64,000 nt of DNA. It comes from Cristatella mucedo (taxonomy: Eukaryota > Bryozoa > Phylactolaemata > Cristatellidae). Shown in pieces: positions 22,601-34,000 of this stretch. Under the pieces are notes generated by a model, which saw only the letters and a program-made list of their open reading frames with translations, was not told where the DNA came from and did no database searches. The DNA lies in assembly GCA_009760855.2 (NCBI GenBank), contig WPIO01000110.1, positions 648,501-712,500 of the forward strand, in the 5' to 3' direction. Both the position numbers and the translations under genes were made by a program. How positions within the stretch are numbered: the stretch's first letter is position 1; every line of letters begins with the position of its first letter.

Positions 22601-25600
22601 TATAGCGCCTCTCATCTCGCCTCGGCATCACTGGCACTGCTCTGCAGTGGTTCAGGTCCTATCTCAGTGGGAGACTCGAGAATATTGACGTGAATGGACA
22701 AAGATTATTTGAAGTACCTCTGAAATATGGAGTACCTCAGGGCTCCGTGCTAGGTCCGGTTCTTTTCACGTTTTATACTCTCCTTCTTGCTAATGTGATT
22801 GCTAAGCGCAATCTAGGCTTTCACTTCTATGCAAATGACACTCAGTTGTACCTTTGCTTTGATCCCTCCCAGCCTTCGACTGATGTGATTGCTAAGCGCA
22901 ATCTAGGCTTTCACTTCTATGCAGATGACACTCAGTTGTACCTTTGCTTTGATCCCTCCCAGCCTTCGAGCAACTCAAATTCTCTCAACTCACTAGCTGC
23001 ATGCATTGTCATGTGTCATGTACCTCTGTCAGTAACTCCACAAAGTCATAAAGACCATGTGGGTGTTACGCAGGAGAGTTTTGTATAGCGCACTCACAGC
23101 CTAAGCGGCTTTCGGTACGCATTCTGTAGCCAACAGACTTCGTCTCACGCAACAAAGAGAAAGTGGGAAGCATAGCAGAGTTAAGAGAGCAGTTGAGGTA
23201 GTGAGTAGCATAGAAGTAGCAGTTCAGGACCGCTGAAAAAGATGTGCCATAGTCGGCAGTTGGAGAGTAGAAGTCGTTGCGTAAGAATTGTGGAAGCGAG
23301 TTCCACAGTCTAGGACCTGCAGAGCTAAAGCTTCTGTCGCCAACTGTCTTTAAGCGGAGGAATGGGGCAGCTAATTTATTGTCCACACAGGACCTGAGGG
23401 CGCGAACAGGCTGAAACTGATGCAGCAGTTCAGCTAGGTATGAAGGAGCCAAGCCGTGGCGGGCCTTGTGAGTCAGCGTAAGAACTTTGCTCTGTATCCT
23501 TTGCTCAACCGGCAACCATTCTAGCTCTTTCAGCAAAGGAGACACGTGCTCAAACCGCTGGGACTTGAAGACCAGCCTTGCAGCCATATTCATAGTCCGC
23601 TGTAGTGGCATAATAGCTTTCTTTGGTAGCCCAGCCAAAAGGGAATCACAATAATCAAGCCGAGACATAACTAACGAGCTAGTTAAATTTTCTACAAGCC
23701 ACTGTGGGAGACAGCTTCTAATCTTGGATAGGGATCGGATGTGATGGCTAGATGTAGAGGCAGTCTTCTGAATGAAGCTTTTGAAATTGAGGCAGCTGTC
23801 GAACACGACACCTAGATTATAAGCACGTGGTGAAGGTCGCACAATAGCATCACCTATTAGAACAGCAAAGCCTTTTAATCCAGCCACATGCTTAGTGCAT
23901 TGATGACATCCGCACATGGATGGCAGCAAATTTTCTAAAACGAACTTACTAGTTATGGGCAAACCCAGTGCGATTCAGATTTTGGCATAGCTGACTCAAA
24001 ATTGGCTCTGCCAGCGAATCTCCTGTTGAATCAGCTCAAAATCTAGGTGTCATGTTCCAAAGTGACCTCTCGTTAGACGACCATATCAGCTCCACAGTCA
24101 AATCCGCCTATTTTCAGCTTCATAACATTGCTAAAATTCGGGCTTGTTTAGATAAGGATACCACGTCCAAGTTGGTCCATGCATTCGTGACATCCCGTCT
24201 CGACTTCAGCAACTCACTGCTTACTGGCCTACCAGCATGTGCGATCAGACGATTGCAGCTGGTGCAAAACTTTGCAGCTAGGCTTGTCTGTCGTGAGCGT
24301 CGCAGTTGCCACATCACTCCACTTCTTGCCGACCTGCACTGGCTACCAGTCAAGCAACAGATTGACTTCAAGGTTTTGTCGCTCACTTTTAGGTCCCTTC
24401 ATTTTATGGCTCCAGCCTATCTCTCAGATATACTACCCCATCAGGCAAAGCATCGTACCACCCGCTTTTCGGAATCCAACAGTCTAGAAATCCCTCATAC
24501 AAACCTTAAATCCTTTGGAAACCGTGCATTTAGTTCGTATGCTCCCAAAGCCTGGAACTCCCTCCCGACCTGCGTCAGAACATCTCCTGACCTGACTACA
24601 TTTAAAAGGAACTTAAAAACACTTATTTAGGACAGCATTTAGTGGGTTCCTGTGATTCGTCCTTCACGTGCTTATGCGTGCTGACACTGTGCATGCTGCC
24701 ATTAACCACATTTGCATGCCGACCCTGTGCATGTCATCCCTAACCATATTAATCATTGTTTTTGTTTTTCAAGCATGATTTTACTTATCATTCAATTGCA
24801 TTTCCCTTTGCAGCAAATGTAAAGCGCCTAGAAAGAGATTGAGTTCTCTGAGGGCGCTTTATCCATTGCATTATTATTATTATTATTATTCTAATTGCCA
24901 GCTATAGCTCTGATCTGGTGCAATCGGCTTCTGATCCCGCGTAACCCGAATATTCACTAAAAGGAGTTTGGTATCATCGCATAGAAAGAATAGTTTTCAG
25001 GCCTTTACACTCGAGTGATATAAAAAGTCGAGTCAAACTTGGTCGGATCAAACTACTGGCCAAGTTATGCCCTGTGCAATGTCCAGGAAGTACTCCAGCA
25101 TTTCATGCAGTTATAAAAAGACCCGTCCTTACCTTGGTGGCTTCGGCAGCACTCGAGCTGACCTTCTTGGTAAAGATGTCCATAACCTGCTTATCGAGGC
25201 CACTCATCAGGATGTTTATATGAATTAAGAGAAATAGCCGGATATGCACACTGACTGGTGGAGCACACGTTGGAAGGATTGACAAAACAGAAAGAGAAAA
25301 AAGGAAAAAAATTCCATTAACAATCGATTCATCTGCATAGCACGCGTAGAGCCTTAGTGGCCATCAGCACTGCTTGCAGTTGGTTGGCAATAGAGAATGG
25401 CCAGAACTCCAAACCCACGACCTAGATCAAACAGCATTTTAAAAGCATTCTACCACTGGGCCAAGATTGAAAGTGGATTAAACATTGTAACTTTTAGATT
25501 TAAACAGCCAACAATTGACTCGCTTGGCCGGAAGAGTGCAGAAAGCAAGTTAAATCAACCAGGTGTAAGAGCAGAAAAGGATATCTCCAGCGTCTGTTCT

Positions 25601-25781
25601 TCTCCACGTGGGTCTGCAGGCACCGTGTTGTTATTGCTGCAGCTCACATTATAGAGGTACCACTTATCATTTCCTTCATCGCCGAAGCAGAATGTCGATC
25701 CATCTGCAAATTTACGACAGCCATTAACGAACAAGCAAGACAAATTATCTGTCCATATATAGCTCGTGCAGTCTCACACTT

Positions 25782-25852
<71 letters not shown>

Positions 25853-26944
25853 TGCTAGTAAAACAAATGTGCGAATTGAAAGCTCTCTGCTCTCCAGGGG
25901 ATGAAGGGCAGAGAGCTTTCAATTCGCTAGAGTGCCACACAGAAGCAACCTCCACAGTTCATATCGAAGTCTTGCTTTTGATTTCTGAACTCAGTCGCAA
26001 TCTGTCCCACAGCGACTGCGACAGAAGGCCGGCCCCCTTTCTACATTTACAACAAGATGCTGGCCTAGCAACGACTGTTGAGCCCGAATGCCATGCGGCT
26101 CGACCGGGAGGAGTAGGGCGGGACTCAGCTGTTAGGCGTGTGCTGTGCTGCATTGCTTGTATTGTGGCAATGGCAAGCCGTAACATCCTTCACTAGAGCC
26201 CTAAAGAAACCGTTGCCTAGGTGACCGAGTGGCCCTTTATTTGAGAGGATGTTATTTACATTCACGACGAAGATTGCGAACACCGTGTCTGTCATTGGAT
26301 CATTGCCTGTTGCTAAGACTATTACATTTACCAATCAGTGATAGCACGGGCAGACGGGCCAGTCAGTTCGGAGCTCTATAAATTCGATTTCCTTCTGCTT
26401 ACTTGACTTGTTTTTTATAACAACGTCAAAAGGACTACGAGTTAGCACAGCTCCAGGCTCCGGCTTTGGTTTAACTGTCGACGTCACGTGACATTTCCCT
26501 TTCATTCCAACTAGCTATAATTATACCCACCCACCTTTGGGTTCGCAATGCTACATAAATCTGGCTCAACATCCGCCACTACATCTTTCTTTGCTTCTAT
26601 GATCGCTGACGACAGTTAAGACCTGAGCCTCAGCTCTGCCGTATGACACAAGGTAAGTGTACCGTGTGCAGCAGCAATAGCAACCCAGCCACGGCTACTT
26701 ACCCCCGAGGAAGCTGTTCAAGAATGCGACCTAGAAACCAACAACATCAAATAAGCGCTTGGCTATCGGCATGACAGACAGTTTTTAAAAAGTCTCGGAG
26801 AAAGAGAAAAGAGGAGAGAAGACTTGGGGGTAAGACCCTATATGCTGCAGCGGGGCTGCTTCACATAAGCTCATGGTAAGAAAATGAGTAGCGAATGGAG
26901 CATGCACAAACACAGCGAGTGCAGAAACGGCAGAAACAGAGAGT

Positions 26945-27022
<78 letters not shown>

Positions 27023-27923
27023 TCACGCACATAAACGTGCACACACGAGCTAGCTCTCGCACAGCAGATTTGTGGAGAGGCTGAAGCTGTTTTCGAGACG
27101 ACGCAACCACCAGCCGATCGGTGATCACTTGTTGCTTCCACGAACAAAGGCTATAAGAGAGGTGCATGCGAAGTAAGCAGCAGCACGTTGCGCCCTACCG
27201 GCTGCTGCGGGCTCACGCATCACGGGCAGGCCACCAGGCTGTGACCGACGCGCGGTGGCGGCAGCAGCAGCAACCATCAGCTCCAAGACAGATAGTACGT
27301 GACGGCTACACGGTGGCTACCCAGTGGCAGGCTATCGTTTGGCAGCGGCCACTCAAGTCGAAACGTTACTCAGCAAGCGTTGCGCACACAAGAGATATCG
27401 GCGTCGAGCTGTCGGTGCACACGCAGCCACTCTTGCCCAAGACCCACAATGACGCAGCCAGCACGGGGAGGCGACTCACTCGTCGGCATGCGGCTCGTGT
27501 CGATACGTCCTGCAGATTCCACGAACGGCCGTCAGACTCGTCAGTCGTGCGACCGTGTTATCTAGGCGAGCGTCCGTCCGTGGTAATCCAACGTTCTCAG
27601 CGCTCCACACTGGGAGTAAGTAACGAACCAGGGGAAAGTGAGCAAGTGAGTGAGTGAGCAAGTGAGTGAGTGAGTGAGTGAGTGAGCGAGCGAGTGAGTG
27701 AGCGAGTGAGTGAGTGAGCGAGCGTGAGTGAGTGAGCGAGTGAGTGTGAGTGAGTGAGTGAGTGAGCGAGTGAGTGTGAGTGAGTGAGCGGAGTGAGTGT
27801 GTCACAGACAGGAGAAGGAACGAGGCAGCAGCCAGTATCTGCTGCCCGCTGGTGGTGCCACTGCACGCACCAGGCCGAGGTCGGACCAATGAGTGAGCCA
27901 CTGGTATCGCACTGGTGATGTGC

Positions 27924-28000
<77 letters not shown>

Positions 28001-31000
28001 AATACTGAGATGCGAGCACGAGGAGTTGAGTGATGATGGAGAGAGTTTGATAAGAGAAAATAGTGCAGGAGTGGAGCAGAGAGAGGGTGAGAGCAGAGCA
28101 GTGCAGGGAGAGAAGAAGAGAAGCAGGTAAGGAAGAAGCAGGAAAAATAGAGGCAGGGGTGCTGATAAAGATGTAAGACGACGAGGGCAGGCCAGAGATT
28201 AGCTACAGAGATATTGTGAATCGGAAGGAGATGTACCGCACGACAGAGAAGGTGAGAGACGGGGGGGGGCGACCGATCGGTAGGTAAGAAGACATGATGA
28301 TGAGATCTGGCAGCAAAGCCCTAGAGCCTTGCCATCGGAGAGGTCTTCTCACGGTCGGATCAATGCAAAAGGGAAGCTGGATGTAGTGAAATTTTTCCTG
28401 CTTGACGAAGGTCAAAGAGAGAAAAAATAAAAAGAGGGGAAGGTGGCAACAGAAGCTTGATCGGTTGATCGGGCAGGTGACAAAATGAGACGACCGAGGT
28501 GACGGCAGCAGAGAATGAGCAGCGGCAGGCAGCAGCAGGAGCCTCGGAGGCCGCTGAAGCCAGCTGAAGCCAGCTGAAGCCAGTTGAGATGGCCTGATAG
28601 GTGAAGGTGAGAAGCCACGAGCGGCTGCAGTGAGCGTCGAGTGCATGGCTGGCGCTGCTAGAGAGTGTGGTCGAGTAATCCCCTGCTCTTCCCGACTAGT
28701 GACTCAGGATACGCTGTCATGTCACCGGGATGGTCACCCTGCTCTTATCGACGAGTGACACACAGGACATGTCACCGGGTTCACCCTGCTCTTATCGATA
28801 GATGACATGGGCGTCCTTGCCACCGGGGCGCCGTACGGCATTCTTACTTTTAACGGGATGATGGGAGCGAATGACGCTCCCAGTGCTCACGCGGCACGGC
28901 CACCGGCACGGCGGTGAGCACAGCCTTCTGTTTCCTTTTTTCCTTTTTGAAAGGCATCGTGCGACTTAACCAAATCGTTAGCAGACAAAGCACAGCGAAA
29001 CAAAAGACACGGACAGGCAGAGACGCAGCACTGAAGACGGAGCCAAGGGGCGGACATGGAGCAGCGCAGTCTGCAGCAGCACGTGTCCGGCCTGCCAGAA
29101 ATGATATAATGTTACAGGAGTAACAGCAGTGAGCAGCACAGCAGCAGCCGAAGGCCAAAGTGTACAAATCAATTTTAGCACATAGGCAGCACTTGGGCAC
29201 AGCCCAGGCTGTGCACAGCACAGGCTGCACAGCAGGCAGCAGCAGCAGAGACTGGATGGACGAGGGAGGGAAGGGAACATACAGTGGATGGCTTGCCTGC
29301 GCATCTGCCAAGACGAACGAGGACTGAGTGCAAATGGGCACCAAGCAAGTAAAACAAATGTCGCATGTCCCTGAGCCGATAGCACGAGCAACTGGAAACA
29401 GCAGCAGCAGCACTGGCAACTGTCGCCGGGGCTCTGTTTAGGCAGCTCGATCTGTGTGCATGGCACACAGCTTTGCAGCTACGAGCAACCATGAGAATAC
29501 CATGCCGGCAACCTCCCCGTGAGAAAGCTGAGCTGCAGAAAAGATAACGGCAACGGTGGAAGTAATCCGACCACAGAACGCTATTTAACCGATCCATATT
29601 TGACAGGCTACTGAAACCGACTGAGAGTGACGTCACCACTCTTTCCAACTTTCCGAGGCTCTCGGTGACCGACAGCAGTGGCAACACAGCGGTTCCAGCA
29701 CTGTGAGTAAAGCACTGCCACAGACGAGGCCCTACACGTGAGGCCAGCAGTATCTTACCTATGACGAGTCTCCCCCCACCCAACAGGCTCGGCGTCAAAC
29801 CCCCCCCCGAGAGTGTTAGTGTCGACTTCGGTGAGCAGAGAGCAAAGAGCAGGCATCTCATCACAGCACATCGTGTCATCGCAGCACAGCATAAGTCACC
29901 AGCAAGCCGAGGCGAGGCGAGTGAGTGCGCGCCCTAGTTGCTCTCTATTTATGCCCTATTACCAACTAGTATTAGTTGTCGCATCCAAAAGCTGAGATTA
30001 TGGACAGTCATGGAGACAGTAGCGCACACGTAAGAAAGCGCAACAGACAGAGAGCCATCGATGGAGCAATACGGCGAGAAAGAGAGAGACAGACAGACAG
30101 CACGAGTCAGGCAAGCCAAACGCGAGGCGAGTTGAGTGCGACCTACTTGCTCTCTACTTGTGCACTATTAAAAACTAGTATCAGCTTGTCACGTCCACAG
30201 GCCGATGCGTTCGGCAAGGTCATGTTCGCATTTGTATGATGATGCCATCAAAGACGAATTTGCAAACTCATTTGGGAAAATTGCTTTCCACATCTGCATG
30301 CACTGGCTTCAAAAAAGGTCAGGGCTTATTCAACAGCATCATTTATCAATATATACCAACAGAGCCTTAACGGCTATCCCCCACTTATTTCAGCGGGCGA
30401 TAAAGGATAGTCTACTGCAGGACTGTAACCCACGACCTGGATCGTAGAGAGCAAGCAACAAAGATGACACGTGCATCACAAGGTCAAAAACCACTCAACC
30501 GTTTCATCTTATTTAAGTCAAACCTTCACACTGAACTTAACTTTGGAGCCGAGTTAAAGTCAGTAAATGTAAAGCGCCTAGAAAGAGATTGAGTTATCTG
30601 AGGGCGCTTTATCAAGCGCACTATTATTATCATTATTATTATTAAGTCTCGTTGCATCGATTGGCCATTCATTTTGTATTAAAGAATGAGAAACAACGTT
30701 TTGCAAAGCTTGTTAACTCTATTCATACTTTGTGTAATACAAGAACCAATATCCCTTGACTATTTGGGCAAGATTAAAATCAGTAAATCATATGTACTGA
30801 TTAATCCACATCTACTACTTACGACTAGGGAAGCACATCCACAGAAAAGGGAAAAACAAACCAAGGTCGCACTGCAGGGCTGCCAATCTTGCCACAATGC
30901 AATGATGCATGGAGGAAAGGTACCACAACAGTGCATGCCAGCACGACCGAACGTTAATACCAGCACAGATAAGCCAAGAAGAAGCATATAAAACGTCAAT

Positions 31001-34000
31001 TTACCTCTTCATCAAAATCTTGGTGAGGGGATGGCTGTTCATCGGGTTTCAGGAAGTTCTTTCTAGAGTAGTACAAATCCTACCATACAAGGCAAAAAAA
31101 GAGGTTCCATTGGTAAATTGAGAGTGGGTAAATTGGCGAATGGAAAACAGAGCTAGATCGCATCGTTCATACTCGTACCTCTACAATGTCAAGGTCACAG
31201 CGGTTTCGAGCCAGTTCCAGTGCCAATGGGAGTGCTCGTAGAAGTGCTGTTCGGCCGCACGTTTTGATGATGAGTCTTCGTTCGGACACGAACATGCTAC
31301 TCTCGCTGCAATGCATTAACAGTTACTGCTGAGAGCTCATAGCAAGTAGATGCCGGCCCAACAAGCGGGCACACACACTTACCTGAGGACATAGGAGTCG
31401 ATCTTTTCGTTGTGTACAAAGGATATGATTTCTGCATTGACAACGTTCATCACCATGTCCCAATCACTTCTACAAAAGTGAACAGACACGTGGTTGCGAT
31501 TGCAGCTACGATGCTGCCTGAAATAAGACGGATTCGGCAACGGTTGCATGCACTTCAGCCACTGCTGCTGGCTCCTCGAATTGGTAAAAAAATATCTCAA
31601 AATACACCGACAATAAATAGGTCGTCTGCTGCGAGATTAAGGGTACCAAAAGATTTTCGCTTGCAACAAGAAACGATAGCACAACCTTTGGTAAACCTGT
31701 CCGCTTCAAATTGCGACATGCTGAGAGCTACTTTTCAGTGGACACACTTAGCAAGGCTCTGAAGCCTCGGCTTCAAAGTGCCTCGCTAGGCATGTTCAAG
31801 CCAAATCCCAGGATGCATTGCGCAAAACGAAAGTGGATGTCTATAACTGCGAATCTTGTGACATGCTCAAGCAGCAGTCATTATGACGCCTGCTGAGTTC
31901 AGCGAACGAAGCATGACCTGTGTGTGCTCACGCATGCAAGAAGCCCACAAGCCGTCACCGAAGCAGCATTTATAAACATTCATCCGACATGGCGTTTAAC
32001 GCCATCAGTGAGCGGCTTGCAACGACGACGGGTGACGAGACACAGACTGACATCGGTGAGTCGATGGTGGGGCCAAACCAGCTGCACCCACTCGAGCAGC
32101 CACTAAAGGCGAGGCATGGCAACGGCGATGGATAGCAGAAGTGACGCAATCGATCGGACCGCGGTCTCGGTAAGTTAAGTACACACAGCCGCACAATGGT
32201 AAGCTATGACCACGTAACAGAAAGCATAGCAACGCACGGCAGCAATAGCTCCTCTGCACATACGCCCCTAGCCGTTGTGGGGAGGAGGCACGGCAGCTCG
32301 ACTTGCACATGAGTGGACAGAGCAGCTGCCGTGGGCTGACCAAGGTGGCTACGGGGGGGGGGGGGGGGGGATGTGGGCATTATCTCTGCCAGAGATCTGC
32401 CGCATGCAACACCTCGCTTGAGCCACCACCACAGAGACGGAATGGACATTGTTTGCGACTGTGGTCTTCTGGTCACCCGGCCCCTATGCCAGATGCAGGG
32501 ACGATTGGACAAGATTGCAGGCTTAGTAATGCAGCCGGCAGCAAAGGAAGACTTTTTTGAGATGCCGAGCGGCGCCGCTGCCTGCGTCTTACGCCATGCA
32601 GCAGCAGATCTGCACCAGCAGCTAGAGTTAGGCATAGTCTCCCACCCCAAGGCAAAATGTTGAAGCAGTTGAACCCAGCAGACCCTCTCCGCCCAACCCC
32701 CTACTATTTCCAAAGTCATGAGTCAACAGCTTCGACAGACATGCATACATGATGAGCCGATGGTCGAGCACCTCGGTCGAACAGCCCCGACTTCGAGCCG
32801 ACTGTCGTAAACTTGAGTCGAGCGATCGACGAGATGCATCGCAGCAGCAGCAGCAGGAAGAGAAGCAACTGCAGTGCAGCAGCCGGCACACCGGCTGCGC
32901 ACAGGCTGCACGTGCCCAAATAATACAGTCACAGTACATGAACGGTGATGGCTACAACTTCTTTTACCGATAGCAAGAATATCCGGTCTTGTCTCTGCAT
33001 ATGCATGGCAAAACATTTTTAAATATTTACACTCAAACGCAAGAGTATAGATGCTCAACAGGGCTCGGATCGGGATGTTGGCTTGGCCAACTAAGGCAAC
33101 ACCTGAATCAGTGCAGAATTGCTTCGTTGCACTTTCATCATGCTTGGGATCATTATTTATTTGCCAAACGTAGTCCTTCCCCAGAAGAGCTCTGGGTAAG
33201 TGCATGCCAACATTTTTGACGATGTCCACGAACGTTCCTGTTCAATATGCTGGATGCCAAAAAACAAGGCCAAACGAGCAAGTGTCCACCTCCTTACTAG
33301 AGCGTAGCCTGCAAGCAGTCGGGGGGGGGGCCCCGGGGCACCTTCTGCTGGCCATCTCCGTGGACCATGAATTTACTTTCATCGGTCCATCGACAATACT
33401 ACTCCAGTCGGCAACTGTAAATTGGGCGAGTTTTCGAGCCCACTGCAAAAGGCATTTTCGTTGTCGTTCGTTAATTAACGGCTTTCGGTCTCTTCTGCAA
33501 ATGCCGGAAGCCTCCTGCGAACTGTACCCCGACACTTCCACAGCCACTTGCCGGTGGCCTCTTCTAAAGTCTTGGAGGGAGAGCTCGGAGCTTCTCGGTG
33601 CAGTTTCCTTCGATCCAGTGTGTGCAGCCCCAGTTTTAGCAGACGGTCATTCCTGTTTGTCGTAGAACGCCCCCCCCCCCCCGAGAGTGGCGAGACAACC
33701 TGAAGAAGTATTTTCAGGGTGGTACAATGGTATTCTTCATGTTATGATCCTGACAGATCTCTTGCTCAAACCAAGCTTCCGCGACACCTTTACGTCGCTA
33801 TGACCCATCTTGTGATAATATATTGTAATCATGCCGCGTCGCGGAGCTCCTGGGCTCGGATCGGACTGAGCGGTGCGGCGGTGCGAAAGAGCCCGACCAC
33901 TCGTATGCGACGTCAAGCCACTAACCATCGCCTCAACGGTCTGCCGTCAAAGGGCCCGAGAGTCCGCGGAGCTGAAAACGCCTCAGCCGCCAGCGATCCG

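Larger units (their letters stand above)
20450..24900 (+). mobile_element. LINE A, near full-length but inactivated copy (L2/CR1-like)
   Basis: A basic N-terminal stretch ([20 protein letters not shown]) is followed by an APE-type endonuclease ([39 protein letters not shown]) and a linker. The reverse transcriptase ([41 protein letters not shown]) and a C-terminal domain ending [14 protein letters not shown] complete the protein. The 3' UTR, stem-loop and ATT tail follow. No RNase H or LTR is seen. It is inactive: a frameshift in the endonuclease, stops after NADTG (22534) and KVLL (22603), a 90-bp duplication over the catalytic box, and a LINE B insertion. It is antisense to AMD1. Confidence 0.93.

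Noticed and set aside
26231-26345. FAIF-containing minus frame as an alternative AMD1 microexon
   Set aside because: No acceptor/donor pair gives the required phase, whereas 26703-26730 fits phase, both splice sites and the conserved peptide.
27638-27800. GAGT array as a CRISPR-like array
   Set aside because: A simple tetranucleotide microsatellite without spacers, in a eukaryotic intron.
28850-29879. Cys/Ser-rich minus-strand frames of 160-234 codons in AMD1 intron 4
   Set aside because: They overlap each other in different frames within CAG/GCA-rich DNA and show no family motif; they lie in an intron.
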